Notes: a model not told the origin generated them from the letters alone. DNA of 11,678 nt from Bacteroidota bacterium (GCA_015222115.1 JADFUO010000333.1:1-11678), one strand, 5' to 3'; positions 1 to 7,676 are shown, counted from the stretch's first letter. A program made the numbers and translations.

Positions 1-648
1 GATAAATGCATTTACTGCGGAAAATGTGCCGAATATTGTGCTTATAATGCAATTATTTTTGTTAAATCAATTCCTTATATTGCTGTAATGGAAGATTTGT
101 GCCATGGATGCGGAGCATGTTCTTATGCATGTGAAACTGAAGATGCTATTACAGAAAAAAATCATGTTCTTGGAACAGTTTCAAAATATAATATTTCTGA
201 TAAAACTGAGCTTATTGAAGGAAGGATTAAAGTTGGCAATGCACTTGCCGTTCCTGTGATTAAGGCAGTTAAAAAAGAATCTGAAAAAAATGCCCTTGTA
301 ATTTATGATTCACCCCCCGGTACTTCCTGCCCTGTTATTGAAACCGTTAATGATGTTGATTATGTGATTCTGGTAACCGAACCAACACCTTTTGGGGTTA
401 ATGATTTGAAACTGATGGTTGAAACTGTAAAAAAACTTGGAAAAAAAATGGGAGTGGTTGTCAACCGTGTTGGTTTGGGTTCGGATGATTTATATGATTA
501 CCTCAATGCTGAAAATATTGAGGTATTAATGAAGATACCTTTTGATAAAAAAATTGCAGGCATTTATTCCGAAGGGAAAATATTAGTTGATGAAATTCCC
601 GGATTAAAACAGGAATTTATGGATTTGTTTAAAAAAATACACATTTAA
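1..648 (+). CDS. MinD-family P-loop ATPase with inserted ferredoxin domain, first of a tandem pair (5' partial)
   Basis: The frame is open from base 1, so the gene starts upstream; 215 codons and a TAA stop are visible. An internal ATG at base 88 lies between the two cysteine clusters and is not the start. In the visible part, Cys 3, 6, 9 and 13 form one CxxCxxCxxxC cluster and Cys 34, 37, 40 and 44 a second, giving a bacterial-type 2[4Fe-4S] ferredoxin insert. The switch motif DSPPG lies at 103-107, followed by a conserved EPT...G..DLKL segment. The Walker A loop should lie in the missing N-terminus. The architecture matches COG1149, MinD-superfamily ATPases with an inserted ferredoxin domain, typically about 285-290 residues. 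These are soluble proteins thought to couple ATP hydrolysis to iron-sulfur or redox chemistry, and they often sit near NifX/NifB-like genes; the substrate is unknown. A paralogue follows after only 6 bases, so the two are probably cotranscribed. Confidence 0.93.
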   Translation, partial: DKCIYCGKCAEYCAYNAIIFVKSIPYIAVMEDLCHGCGACSYACETEDAITEKNHVLGTVSKYNISDKTELIEGRIKVGNALAVPVIKAVKKESEKNALVIYDSPPGTSCPVIETVNDVDYVILVTEPTPFGVNDLKLMVETVKKLGKKMGVVVNRVGLGSDDLYDYLNAENIEVLMKIPFDKKIAGIYSEGKILVDEIPGLKQEFMDLFKKIHI

Positions 649-654
649 TTATAG

Positions 655-1527
655 ATGAAACAAATAACAATAATTAGCGGAAAAGGAGGAACTGGAAAAA
701 CCAGCATTACTGCGGCTTTGGCTTCGGTAGCTGAAAATGCTGTTATAGCCGATTGTGATGTTGATGCTGCTGATTTGTTTCTTGTATTAAAACCACAGAT
801 TTTATTTGAAAATAAGTATTTGGGAGGAAAGACTGCTGTAATTGATTATAGCAAATGTACAAATTGTGGAATATGTAAGGACCTGTGCAGGTTTGATGCA
901 ATAAATACTGTAGGTGACAGGATAACAATTTCTGAATTTTCTTGTGATGGCTGTGAACTATGCAAAAGAGTATGTCCCGAAGATGCTATTTCAATGATTC
1001 AGTCGGATAGCAGTCGCTGGTTTATTTCTGATTCTCGTTTTGGTCCAATGGTTTATGCACGATTGGGAATAGCGGAGGATAATTCTGGAAAGCTTGTTAC
1101 CGTTGTCAGGGAAGAGGCAAAAAAAATTGCAAAAGCTAAAAACAGGGATTTTGTGATAATTGACGGACCTCCCGGAATAGGCTGTCCTGTAATAGCTTCC
1201 ATCACCGGCGTTAATATTGCAATTATTGTTACTGAGCCAACACAGTCGGGTTTACATGATTTGAAAAGGGTTGTAGAACTTGTTAATAATTTTAGTATTA
1301 AAGCATTAATTATTTTAAATAAATTTGATTTGAATAAAGAAATGACTGAGGTAATTGAAAAATATTGCAAAAAAAACGATATTGAAATAATTGCATGGAT
1401 TCCATTTAACAGGATATTTGTAGATGCTATGGTAAATCAGCAAACTATTGTTGAATACAATAAATTTTCAGAGTTAAGTAATATTATTCAATCAATCTGG
1501 AATAAAATTCAAAAATATACTGTTTAA
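655..1527 (+). CDS. MinD-family P-loop ATPase with inserted ferredoxin domain, second of a tandem pair (complete)
   Basis: Complete protein of 290 residues, the usual family length. A deviant Walker A loop (KGGTGKT, residues 10-16) has the extra signature lysine at Lys10 typical of MinD/Mrp/NifH-like ATPases, which usually work as dimers. The ferredoxin insert carries two CxxCxxCxxxC clusters (Cys 68/71/74/78 and Cys 97/100/103/107, the second followed by Pro). The switch II motif DGPPG is at 170-174, with a nearby Cys177, and EPT.SG.HDLKR follows at about 194. The ATG lies 6 bases after the stop of the upstream paralogue with no Shine-Dalgarno sequence, which is normal for Bacteroidota. The Walker loop begins within ten residues of this start, so the start is secure. 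Shared architecture and the two-gene arrangement suggest the two proteins form a heteromeric ATPase that handles an iron-sulfur cluster or electrons; the target is not visible here. Confidence 0.95.
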   Translation: MKQITIISGKGGTGKTSITAALASVAENAVIADCDVDAADLFLVLKPQILFENKYLGGKTAVIDYSKCTNCGICKDLCRFDAINTVGDRITISEFSCDGCELCKRVCPEDAISMIQSDSSRWFISDSRFGPMVYARLGIAEDNSGKLVTVVREEAKKIAKAKNRDFVIIDGPPGIGCPVIASITGVNIAIIVTEPTQSGLHDLKRVVELVNNFSIKALIILNKFDLNKEMTEVIEKYCKKNDIEIIAWIPFNRIFVDAMVNQQTIVEYNKFSELSNIIQSIWNKIQKYTV

Positions 1528-1678
1528 ATCTCATAGGATATTATTAATAATTTGGATCAGGCATTGGCGAAGGTATGATTAATGACTGATTCATTGCTTG
1601 TGAAAATAAAAAAAAATCCCGGAAATAAATATAAATTACTGATTTCATTAAAAAAAATTACTAATTTTATGGAATAAA

Positions 1679-1686
1679 TTATTTTG
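1679..1686 (+). promoter_or_regulatory. weak -7-like box upstream of the patatin gene
   Basis: TTATTTTG matches the Bacteroidota -7 consensus TAnnTTTG at five of six defined positions and ends 10 bases before the ATG at 1697. No TTTG-like -33 box is visible at the expected spacing. The rest of the 169-base gap after the ATPase pair (1528-1696) is AT-rich and shows no clear terminator. This is tentative. Confidence 0.2.
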
Positions 1687-1696
1687 ATATACTACA

Positions 1697-4003
1697 ATGA
1701 ATATTAAGTCTTTAAGGATATTTATTTTTTTAATATTTATTTTACAAGTAATTATTTTTAACAAAGCAAATGCCCAAAAAGTAGCATTGGTCTTAAGCGG
1801 TGGAGGAGCAAAGGGAGTGGCACATGTTGGGGTTATAAAGGCATTGGAAGAAAATAATATCCCGATTGATTATATTGCAGGCACATCAATGGGTGCTTTA
1901 ATCGGTGGGTTATATGCCAGTGGTTATTCACCTGAAGAAATTGAGAATTTTATATCATCCGATAACTTTAATAGGTGGGTACAAGGTATTATTAATGATA
2001 AATATGAATATTTTTTTAAAGAAGAAAGTCCGAATGCTTCATGGGTAAATTTTTCGTTTAATTATGAAAAAAATATTGAGTCCTTATTATCTGCCAATAT
2101 TATCTTGCCTTTTGAGATGGATTTTATGTTTATGGAAATTTTTGCCGGTGCAAGTGCTGCTTCGGGGTATAATTTTGACAGTTTATATATTCCTTTCAGA
2201 TGTGTGGCAGCAGATATTGATTCGAATAAGTCAATCGTTTTATCAAGTGGACATTTGGGAGATGCTATCAGGGCGTCTGCAACTTTTCCGTTTTATTTCA
2301 GACCTATAAAAATTAATGAGAAGTTGTTATTTGACGGCGGAATGTATAATAATTTCCCTTCTAACGTAGCGTATGAAGATTTTTCACCGGATATTATTAT
2401 CGGAAGTAAAGCTTCAGGAAATTATAAATCTCCCAAACAGGATGATATTATTTCCCAGATACAAAACATGCTGATGGAAAAAACAGATTACAGCATTATT
2501 CCAGGAAAAGGTGTGCTGATAGAACCCCAAATGGGAGATATTGATAATGTGATTGATTTCAGCAATACCAAAGCATTTATTGATAGCGGGTACGTTGCAA
2601 CAATAAGAAAAATGAATGAAATTTTTCAATTGATTAATCAACGAAGTAATCCAAAGCAGATTGAAGAAAAACGTAATAATTTTAATAAAAAAGAACCCCC
2701 GCTTATTATTGATTCAATATATATTAATGGATTGAAAAAAAACCAGTCATTTTATGTTAGCCGGCTATTAAAACACAAAGAAAAGCATATCACTATTAAA
2801 GAACTGAAACAGGAATATTTTAAGCTAATTGCCGACTATAATATAAAATATGTTTATCCTAATTTAAATTTTAATAAAGAAACAGGTTTTTATGATTTAT
2901 ATCTAGATATAAAAAAATCCGAAAATTTTATTGCCCAATTTGGCGGGAATATTTCATCAAATGCTATTAATGAAGCATTTTTTGGTTTAAATTACAGGTT
3001 TCTTGGAAAAAATGCTTTTTATATTAGTACAAATGCATATTTTGGAAGGTTTTATAGTTCGGTTAAATTAGAAACAAGACTTGATTTTCCAGCAAAATTA
3101 CCGTATTTTATTGAAATGGATTTTACATATAATCATAAAGATTATTTTAAAAATACTACTTATTTTTTTGAAGATAAAGACCCATCGTTTTTAATCCAGA
3201 ACGAAAGTCATTTAGCAATAAATACGGGAATACCATGTAGCAGTACTTCCAAGTTAGTTCTAAGTATAGCATCAGGAGAATTAAAAGATGAATACTACCA
3301 AACCAATTATTTTAGCCGTTTTGATACGACCGACATAACATATTTTGATTTTTTTACACCATCCATTTTATTTGAAATAAACTCCCTGAACAAAAAACAA
3401 TATGCCAATAGCGGTGTTCGTTTATTGTTATCTCTAAGATATGTTTGGGGTAAGGAAAAAGGTATACCCGGTTCCACTTCTGTTAAAACAGATGAATTTG
3501 TTGCATATCATAATTTTTATCAGTTAAAGTTTATTTATGATAATTACTTTAAAACTTTAGGTAGTTTTAAATTTGGATTTTACGCCGAATTATTTTTATC
3601 AAATCAGGCATTATTTAATAATTACACAGCAAGTATATTATCTGCACCTGCTTTTCAGCCTATACCCGAAAGTAAATTTTTATTTCTTCCTAAATACAGG
3701 GCGCATAATTACGGAGCAGTCGGACTGAAAAATATTATCAAAATATACAAAAAAATTAATTTTAGAATTGAAGGGTATCTTTTTCAGCCGTATCGTTTAA
3801 TAATTCAGGATCCGGATAATTTTGAGGCAGTTTATGGTAAGCCATTTTCAGACAGGTCGTATATAGCTTCGGCAGCATTCATATATCATAGCTTTTTGGG
3901 TCCCATTAGTATAAGTCTAAATTATTATGATCGCACAACTGACTCGTTTTCATTTATTGTTAATTTCGGGTATATAATTTTTAATAAATCCGTGTTTGAT
4001 TAA
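1697..4003 (+). CDS. patatin-like phospholipase with POTRA and outer-membrane beta-barrel (PlpD-like)
   Basis: 768 residues. A signal peptide covers about residues 1-26: a short basic start, a long Ile/Phe/Leu core, and a cut after ANA. The patatin domain (about 28-320) has the oxyanion-hole motif GGGAKG (35-40), the nucleophile elbow GTSMG with Ser64, and the second catalytic residue Asp213 in DGG, so the Ser-Asp dyad is intact. A POTRA-like segment follows at about 335-410 (PPLIIDSIYINGLKKN onward). From about 412 to the end, alternating aromatic and polar strands resemble the BamA/Omp85 C-terminal barrel. This order matches PlpD of Pseudomonas and FplA of Fusobacterium, called type Vd autotransporters, in which a lipase is tethered to or exported through its own barrel. 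The expected role is phospholipase A-type hydrolysis at or outside the outer membrane; the substrate is inferred. The gene appears to be transcribed alone. RssA-type patatins lack the barrel, so they fit less well. Confidence 0.93.
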   Translation: MNIKSLRIFIFLIFILQVIIFNKANAQKVALVLSGGGAKGVAHVGVIKALEENNIPIDYIAGTSMGALIGGLYASGYSPEEIENFISSDNFNRWVQGIINDKYEYFFKEESPNASWVNFSFNYEKNIESLLSANIILPFEMDFMFMEIFAGASAASGYNFDSLYIPFRCVAADIDSNKSIVLSSGHLGDAIRASATFPFYFRPIKINEKLLFDGGMYNNFPSNVAYEDFSPDIIIGSKASGNYKSPKQDDIISQIQNMLMEKTDYSIIPGKGVLIEPQMGDIDNVIDFSNTKAFIDSGYVATIRKMNEIFQLINQRSNPKQIEEKRNNFNKKEPPLIIDSIYINGLKKNQSFYVSRLLKHKEKHITIKELKQEYFKLIADYNIKYVYPNLNFNKETGFYDLYLDIKKSENFIAQFGGNISSNAINEAFFGLNYRFLGKNAFYISTNAYFGRFYSSVKLETRLDFPAKLPYFIEMDFTYNHKDYFKNTTYFFEDKDPSFLIQNESHLAINTGIPCSSTSKLVLSIASGELKDEYYQTNYFSRFDTTDITYFDFFTPSILFEINSLNKKQYANSGVRLLLSLRYVWGKEKGIPGSTSVKTDEFVAYHNFYQLKFIYDNYFKTLGSFKFGFYAELFLSNQALFNNYTASILSAPAFQPIPESKFLFLPKYRAHNYGAVGLKNIIKIYKKINFRIEGYLFQPYRLIIQDPDNFEAVYGKPFSDRSYIASAAFIYHSFLGPISISLNYYDRTTDSFSFIVNFGYIIFNKSVFD

Positions 4004-4052
4004 ATCTTTTCTAATTTATTCTGATTTTTTTTTTCAGGTATTAAAATATTAC

Positions 4053-4060
4053 TATTTTTG
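4053..4060 (+). promoter_or_regulatory. candidate Bacteroidota -7 promoter box for the DUF349 gene
   Basis: TATTTTTG is an exact match to the Bacteroidota -7 consensus TAnnTTTG. It lies in the 243-base gap between the patatin gene and the DUF349 gene. No good TTTG-like -33 box is visible; the expected place is a T-run. If used, transcription would start near 4065 and leave a leader of roughly 180 bases, which contains the hairpin at 4123-4141. Such AT-rich matches also arise by chance. Confidence 0.4.
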
Positions 4061-4122
4061 CATTCCTTTTAATGTATGATGTCAGTAAAATCAGTATTTA
4101 TATTGGTTTTGGTTGAATTCTA

Positions 4123-4141
4123 AAACAAAAATATTTTGTTT
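4123..4141 (+). repeat. AT-rich inverted repeat in the gap before the DUF349 gene
   Basis: AAACAAAA (4123-4130) and TTTTGTTT (4134-4141) are perfect reverse complements around an ATA loop. The stem has eight pairs, only one of them G-C, so it would be unstable as RNA. It could be a protein-binding palindrome or simply a product of base composition. There is no T-tract after it, so it is not a standard terminator for the patatin gene. A second small stem (TCTGT/ACAGA, 4224-4239, six-A loop) ends 7 bases before the ATG at 4247. Confidence 0.3.
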
Positions 4142-4246
4142 ATGAATTTATATAAAAAGTATTGTTGAACTTAATCAGATTTCTGAATTTGCTTAAAGCA
4201 ATTTTCGGGAAGAGAATTCTACATCTGTAAAAAAACAGAAGATATT

Positions 4247-6433
4247 ATGAAAGAACAAGTCCTATTACCTGAAAAAAAGCAGGAAAAACAAGTAAAATTA
4301 CTGGAAGAAAAAAAGCTTCCTGACAAAAAACAAAAAAAAACCGGAAAAAAATCAGAGGATAAAAATTTACCCGATATTGATTTAAAAGAAAAACCAGAAA
4401 AAGAGATTATTGAGGTTACTGATAAGAAAACAGGAACTAAGAAAACTGAAAAGCGTGAGAAGAAAAAACCCGTAAAATCTAAAAAGGAAACAAAATCTAA
4501 AAACGTAAAAACAGAAGGTCAGACAGATACTGATTCTGATAAAGGAATTGATAAAACTGAAGTAGCAGCAGAAGAAGTAGAGGCAGTAGCAGAAGAAGTA
4601 GCAGCAGCACCAGAAGCACAAGCTGCATCAATAGAAAAAGAAGAACCAACAGCAAGACCAGCAGTAGAAGAAGAAAAAAAACCGGAAGAGGTAATTGAAA
4701 ATTATGAACAATTAACAAAGGAGCAGCTTGTTGAGTTATTGGAAGCAACGGTTAAGGAACCTGATGTTACTTCAATAAAAACAAAGATTGCACTGATTAA
4801 AGTAGCTTTCCTGAAAATCAATAAAATTGAAAAAGACCGTCAATTAGAAAAATATATAGCTGAAGGCGGAGTAGAAGAAGATTATTCGCCACCTGAAGAC
4901 CAGTTGGAAGAAAGATTTAAACTATCCTTTAGTATATATAAACAAAATAAAGCCAAATATAACCAGGAGCAGGAAAAACTTAAACAGGATAACCTTGAGA
5001 AAAAGAAACAAATACTTGAAGAACTGAAAGTTTTGATAAGCTCTGAAGAAACCCTGAAAAAAACTTATGATGAGTTTAAAATCTTACAGGAAAGATGGAA
5101 AGAAATTGGTATGGTGCCACAGGGTGAAATTAATAACTTATGGCAGAGTTATCACTTTTTAGTTGAGAAATTCTTTGATAAAGTAAAAATAAATAAAGAA
5201 CTCAGAGACCTTGACCTCAAAAAAAATCTTGAAAGTAAGATAAAACTTTGCGAAAAAACAGAAGAGCTTCTGCTTGAAACTTCTATCCTGAAATCGTTTA
5301 AACAGCTTCAGAAATACCACGAGGAATGGAAAGAGATAGGTCCTGTAGCTAATGACAAAAAGGATGAAATATGGGAACGATTTAAAGCAGCTACCGATAA
5401 AATTAATGAAAGACGACGCGAGCATTATGCGAAATTGTACGAAGATCAAAAAAATAATTATGAAGCAAAATCAGTATTATGCGATAAAGCTGAAAAATTA
5501 ATCGCAATTGAGATTTCAAGTATTAAAGAATGGCAGGATCATACTGAGCAGATGAATGAATTGTTCAAAATTTGGAAAACAATAGGTCCTACACCCAAAA
5601 AACAAAACGACGAAATTTGGCAGCGTTTTAAATCATCCATGAATACTTTCTTTACAAATAAAAAAGAATATTTTGTAGAGATCAAGGAACAACAAGTAAA
5701 CAACTACAACCTAAAAATAGATTTATGTGTTCAGGCGGAAGCTATGAAAAATAATACAGACTGGAAAAAAACCACACGTGAAATGATAAACCTTCAGAAA
5801 GAATGGAAAAATACAGGACCTGTTCCGAGAAAAAATTCCGATAAAATCTGGAAAAGATTCAGGGCTGCTTGTGATGAGTTTTTTAACAGTAAATCGGAAT
5901 ATTACGCGAATATTCAGGACCATGAAGTAAATAATCTGAAGTTAAAGCAAGAACTGATTCAAAAAGTAGAAGATTATAAGTTCGGTGAAGATAAAAAAGA
6001 AAATCTTAAAGTTATTAAGGAATTCCAACGTGAATGGATGGATATCGGACATGTGCCTATAAAGGAAAAAGAAAAGCTTCAAAATGAATTTCGTTTAGCT
6101 GTTGATAAACATCTTGATAATCTAAAAATCAGCTCTACAGAGATAAGTACGTTAAATTATAAGACAAGGATTGAAGCAATGAAAGATTCACAAAGTGTAA
6201 AAAACTTTATTTTTAAAGAGAGAAATTTCATTTCAAATAAGATCAGTAAACTTAGAGAAGATGTTAATTTATGGGAGAATAATATTGGGTTCCTTACCGA
6301 CACAATAAATGCAAATATATTAAAGGCAGAATTTGAAAAGAAGATTAACAAAGCCAAACAAAACCTGACAAATTTTGAAGCTAAATTAAAAGTATTGGTT
6401 AATTTCAATAGGGAAAAAAATGAGAAAAAATAA
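4247..6433 (+). CDS. Lys/Glu-rich protein with five DUF349 repeats
   Basis: 728 residues with no signal peptide or membrane segment, so probably cytoplasmic. Residues 1-150 are low-complexity: Lys/Glu-rich, with an Ala/Glu/Val stretch at about 106-127. Residues 150-245 look helical. Five tandem DUF349 (PF03993) repeats follow, each with a W-[KM]-x-[IT]-G-x-[VT] core. The core Trp residues are at 284, 361, 443, 520 and 597. In the first four repeats a second Trp follows exactly 15 residues later (299, 376, 458, 535) in a W-x-x-[FY]-type helix; in the fifth this position is Gln612. The tail (about 630-728) is helical and charged. Long DUF349 proteins are common in Bacteroidota; their biochemical function is, to my knowledge, unestablished. 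The fold is expected to be all-helical, and the charged N-terminus might bind nucleic acid or ribosomes, which is inference only. The start is the first ATG in frame after the long gap. Confidence 0.92.
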   Translation: MKEQVLLPEKKQEKQVKLLEEKKLPDKKQKKTGKKSEDKNLPDIDLKEKPEKEIIEVTDKKTGTKKTEKREKKKPVKSKKETKSKNVKTEGQTDTDSDKGIDKTEVAAEEVEAVAEEVAAAPEAQAASIEKEEPTARPAVEEEKKPEEVIENYEQLTKEQLVELLEATVKEPDVTSIKTKIALIKVAFLKINKIEKDRQLEKYIAEGGVEEDYSPPEDQLEERFKLSFSIYKQNKAKYNQEQEKLKQDNLEKKKQILEELKVLISSEETLKKTYDEFKILQERWKEIGMVPQGEINNLWQSYHFLVEKFFDKVKINKELRDLDLKKNLESKIKLCEKTEELLLETSILKSFKQLQKYHEEWKEIGPVANDKKDEIWERFKAATDKINERRREHYAKLYEDQKNNYEAKSVLCDKAEKLIAIEISSIKEWQDHTEQMNELFKIWKTIGPTPKKQNDEIWQRFKSSMNTFFTNKKEYFVEIKEQQVNNYNLKIDLCVQAEAMKNNTDWKKTTREMINLQKEWKNTGPVPRKNSDKIWKRFRAACDEFFNSKSEYYANIQDHEVNNLKLKQELIQKVEDYKFGEDKKENLKVIKEFQREWMDIGHVPIKEKEKLQNEFRLAVDKHLDNLKISSTEISTLNYKTRIEAMKDSQSVKNFIFKERNFISNKISKLREDVNLWENNIGFLTDTINANILKAEFEKKINKAKQNLTNFEAKLKVLVNFNREKNEKK
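4562..4610 (+). repeat. in-frame trinucleotide-type repeat coding Ala/Glu/Val in the DUF349 protein
   Basis: The tract is made of GCA, GAA and GTA codons. GCAGAAGAAGTAG occurs at 4568-4580 and again at 4589-4601, 21 bases (seven codons) apart. It encodes the Ala/Glu-rich linker ahead of the helical domains. Because the units are multiples of three, slippage would change linker length without breaking the frame. Confidence 0.6.
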
Positions 6434-6575
6434 AAAATTCTTGAATTTTTTATTTTTCTTTTTTTTATTGGGTTTTTTAATGCCAATAATTGTTAAAGAC
6501 ACTCATCACTTATATTGCCACCACAAACATTCTCACCACACATCTTATAAAGTAAAGAATTTTAATAAAGGCTGA
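6420..6575 (+). CDS. small ORF: one-helix membrane peptide with a His-rich tail (hypothetical)
   Basis: An ATG at 6420 inside the end of the DUF349 gene opens a 51-codon frame closed by TGA at 6573-6575. It overlaps the upstream gene by 14 bases in the +1 frame, a geometry compatible with translational coupling. The product has a basic start (MRKNKK), a hydrophobic Phe/Leu segment at about residues 7-25, then a tail in which residues 29-40 (HHLYCHHKHSHH) hold seven histidines and one cysteine. By the positive-inside rule the tail would face the periplasm, where it could bind a transition metal; this is inference. I do not recognise a family. The Phe run comes from a T-rich tract that could instead be a terminator, so hydrophobicity alone is weak evidence. 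The His cluster is not explained by AT-richness. A short chance ORF remains quite possible. Confidence 0.4.
   Translation: MRKNKKFLNFLFFFFLLGFLMPIIVKDTHHLYCHHKHSHHTSYKVKNFNKG
6432..6466 (+). terminator. possible weak terminator after the DUF349 gene
   Basis: AAAAAATTC (6432-6440) and GAATTTTTT (6443-6451) are perfect reverse complements separated by two bases, so a real hairpin would have about eight pairs and a four-base loop. A T-rich tract follows (6453-6466, interrupted by one C). The stem has only one G-C pair, which makes it weak. It lies wholly inside the small ORF at 6420-6575, so the two readings compete. Confidence 0.3.
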
Positions 6576-6588
6576 TTTAATATTTTCT

Positions 6589-6596
6589 TATTTTTG
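6589..6596 (+). promoter_or_regulatory. candidate -7 promoter box just upstream of aroC
   Basis: TATTTTTG matches the Bacteroidota -7 consensus TAnnTTTG exactly and ends 6 bases before the aroC ATG at 6603. It is the same octamer as at 4053-4060. If it works as a promoter, the transcript would start within a few bases of the ATG and be leaderless or nearly so. No -33 TTTG box is evident at the usual spacing. Confidence 0.4.
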
Positions 6597-6602
6597 TTGA
6601 TT

Positions 6603-7676
6603 ATGGCAGGAAATACAACAGGTAAATTATTTTGTCTTACAACTTTTGGTGAGTCCCACGGAGAAGCAATCGGAGGAGTTATTGACGGCTGTCCGCCCGG
6701 ATTGAAGATAGATATGGATTTTATTCAAAACGAATTGGAAAAGCGAAAACCCGGGCAATCATTCTTAACAACCAAACGGAAAGAAACCGATAAAGTTGAA
6801 TTTCTTTCGGGTATATTCAATGGGAAAACAACCGGTGCACCAATTGGATTCATTATTAAAAATATTGATAAAAAAACCGAGGACTATGAATTTCTGAAGG
6901 ATATTTACCGCCCGTCACATGCCGATTATACTTATGAAAAAAAATACGGAGTAAGAGATTACAGGGGAGGAGGCAGGGCTTCTGCACGAGAGACAGCCGC
7001 AAGAGTTGTTGGAGGTGCTGTTGCAAAAATATTTTTAAAAAATGCCGGGATTAAAATTTTTGCTTATGTTTCCAAGATAGGGAATATTGAATTGGAAAAG
7101 GATTATAAAGTTTTGGATTTTGAACAGATTGAAAAATCATTGGTTCGTTGCCCTGATAAAGAAACATCTGAAAAAATGATAGATCTGATAAAAAATATTA
7201 AAGATGAAGGCGATTCAATTGGCGGAATTATAAGCTGTGTTGTTCAGGGAGTTCCTGTTGGATTAGGCGAGCCGGTATTTGATAAATTACAAGCCGATCT
7301 GGCTAAAGCCATGATGAGTATTAATGCAGCCAAAGGTTTTGAATATGGTGCGGGTTTTAAAAGCTCCGGCAAAAAAGGTTCGGAACTTAACGACAGCTTT
7401 ATTATTAAAGATGGGGAAATAATCACAAAAACAAATAACTCCGGTGGAATACAGGGAGGTATCTCCAATGGGCAGGATATTTATTTTAATGTTGCTTTTA
7501 AACCTGTTCCTACAATAAAAAAACAACAGCAAACCATTGATAAGAATGGTAAAAACATAGTATTTTCAGGCAAAGGCAGACATGATGTATGTATTGTTCC
7601 TCGTGCTGTTCCTATTGTTGAAGCTATGACTGCAATTGTTCTTGCAGATCATTTTTTACGTTTTAAGTTTTATTAG
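6603..7676 (+). CDS. aroC: chorismate synthase
   Basis: Converts 5-enolpyruvylshikimate 3-phosphate to chorismate with loss of phosphate, the last step of the shikimate pathway; it needs reduced FMN and acts in the cytosol as a tetramer. 357 residues, typical length. All three family signatures are present: FGESHG (15-20, with His19) near the N-terminus, the glycine/arginine-rich [14 protein letters not shown] (121-134) in the middle, and [13 protein letters not shown] (325-337) near the end. Conserved His106 (RPSHAD) and Arg48 are in place. The ATG at 6603 is chosen because [10 protein letters not shown] matches the family's usual N-terminus; an in-frame TTG at 6594 would only add three residues and overlaps the possible promoter box. 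The gene is not next to other aro genes and converges with the phosphodiesterase gene 77 bases downstream. Confidence 0.98.
   Translation: MAGNTTGKLFCLTTFGESHGEAIGGVIDGCPPGLKIDMDFIQNELEKRKPGQSFLTTKRKETDKVEFLSGIFNGKTTGAPIGFIIKNIDKKTEDYEFLKDIYRPSHADYTYEKKYGVRDYRGGGRASARETAARVVGGAVAKIFLKNAGIKIFAYVSKIGNIELEKDYKVLDFEQIEKSLVRCPDKETSEKMIDLIKNIKDEGDSIGGIISCVVQGVPVGLGEPVFDKLQADLAKAMMSINAAKGFEYGAGFKSSGKKGSELNDSFIIKDGEIITKTNNSGGIQGGISNGQDIYFNVAFKPVPTIKKQQQTIDKNGKNIVFSGKGRHDVCIVPRAVPIVEAMTAIVLADHFLRFKFY

Noticed and set aside
88..90. ATG as the start of the first ATPase
   Set aside because: An in-frame CxxCxxCxxxC cluster lies upstream at bases 7-39, so the gene begins before the window.
1582..1677. A 31-codon ORF in the gap before the patatin gene
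   Set aside because: Short, Lys-rich as expected from A-runs, with no recognisable motif, signal or coupling to a neighbour.
4073..4127. Very short ORFs (14-15 codons) in the gap before the DUF349 gene
   Set aside because: Too short and without any supporting motif or spacing; chance is the simplest explanation.
4382..4748. Antisense ORFs rich in Phe, Cys and Leu opposite the DUF349 gene
   Set aside because: Low-complexity mirror images of the Lys/Glu and Ala/Glu codons of the real gene; no start context or domain.
6594..6602. TTG start three codons upstream of the aroC ATG
   Set aside because: The family's N-terminus begins MAGN, which matches the ATG at 6603; the TTG overlaps a promoter-like box.
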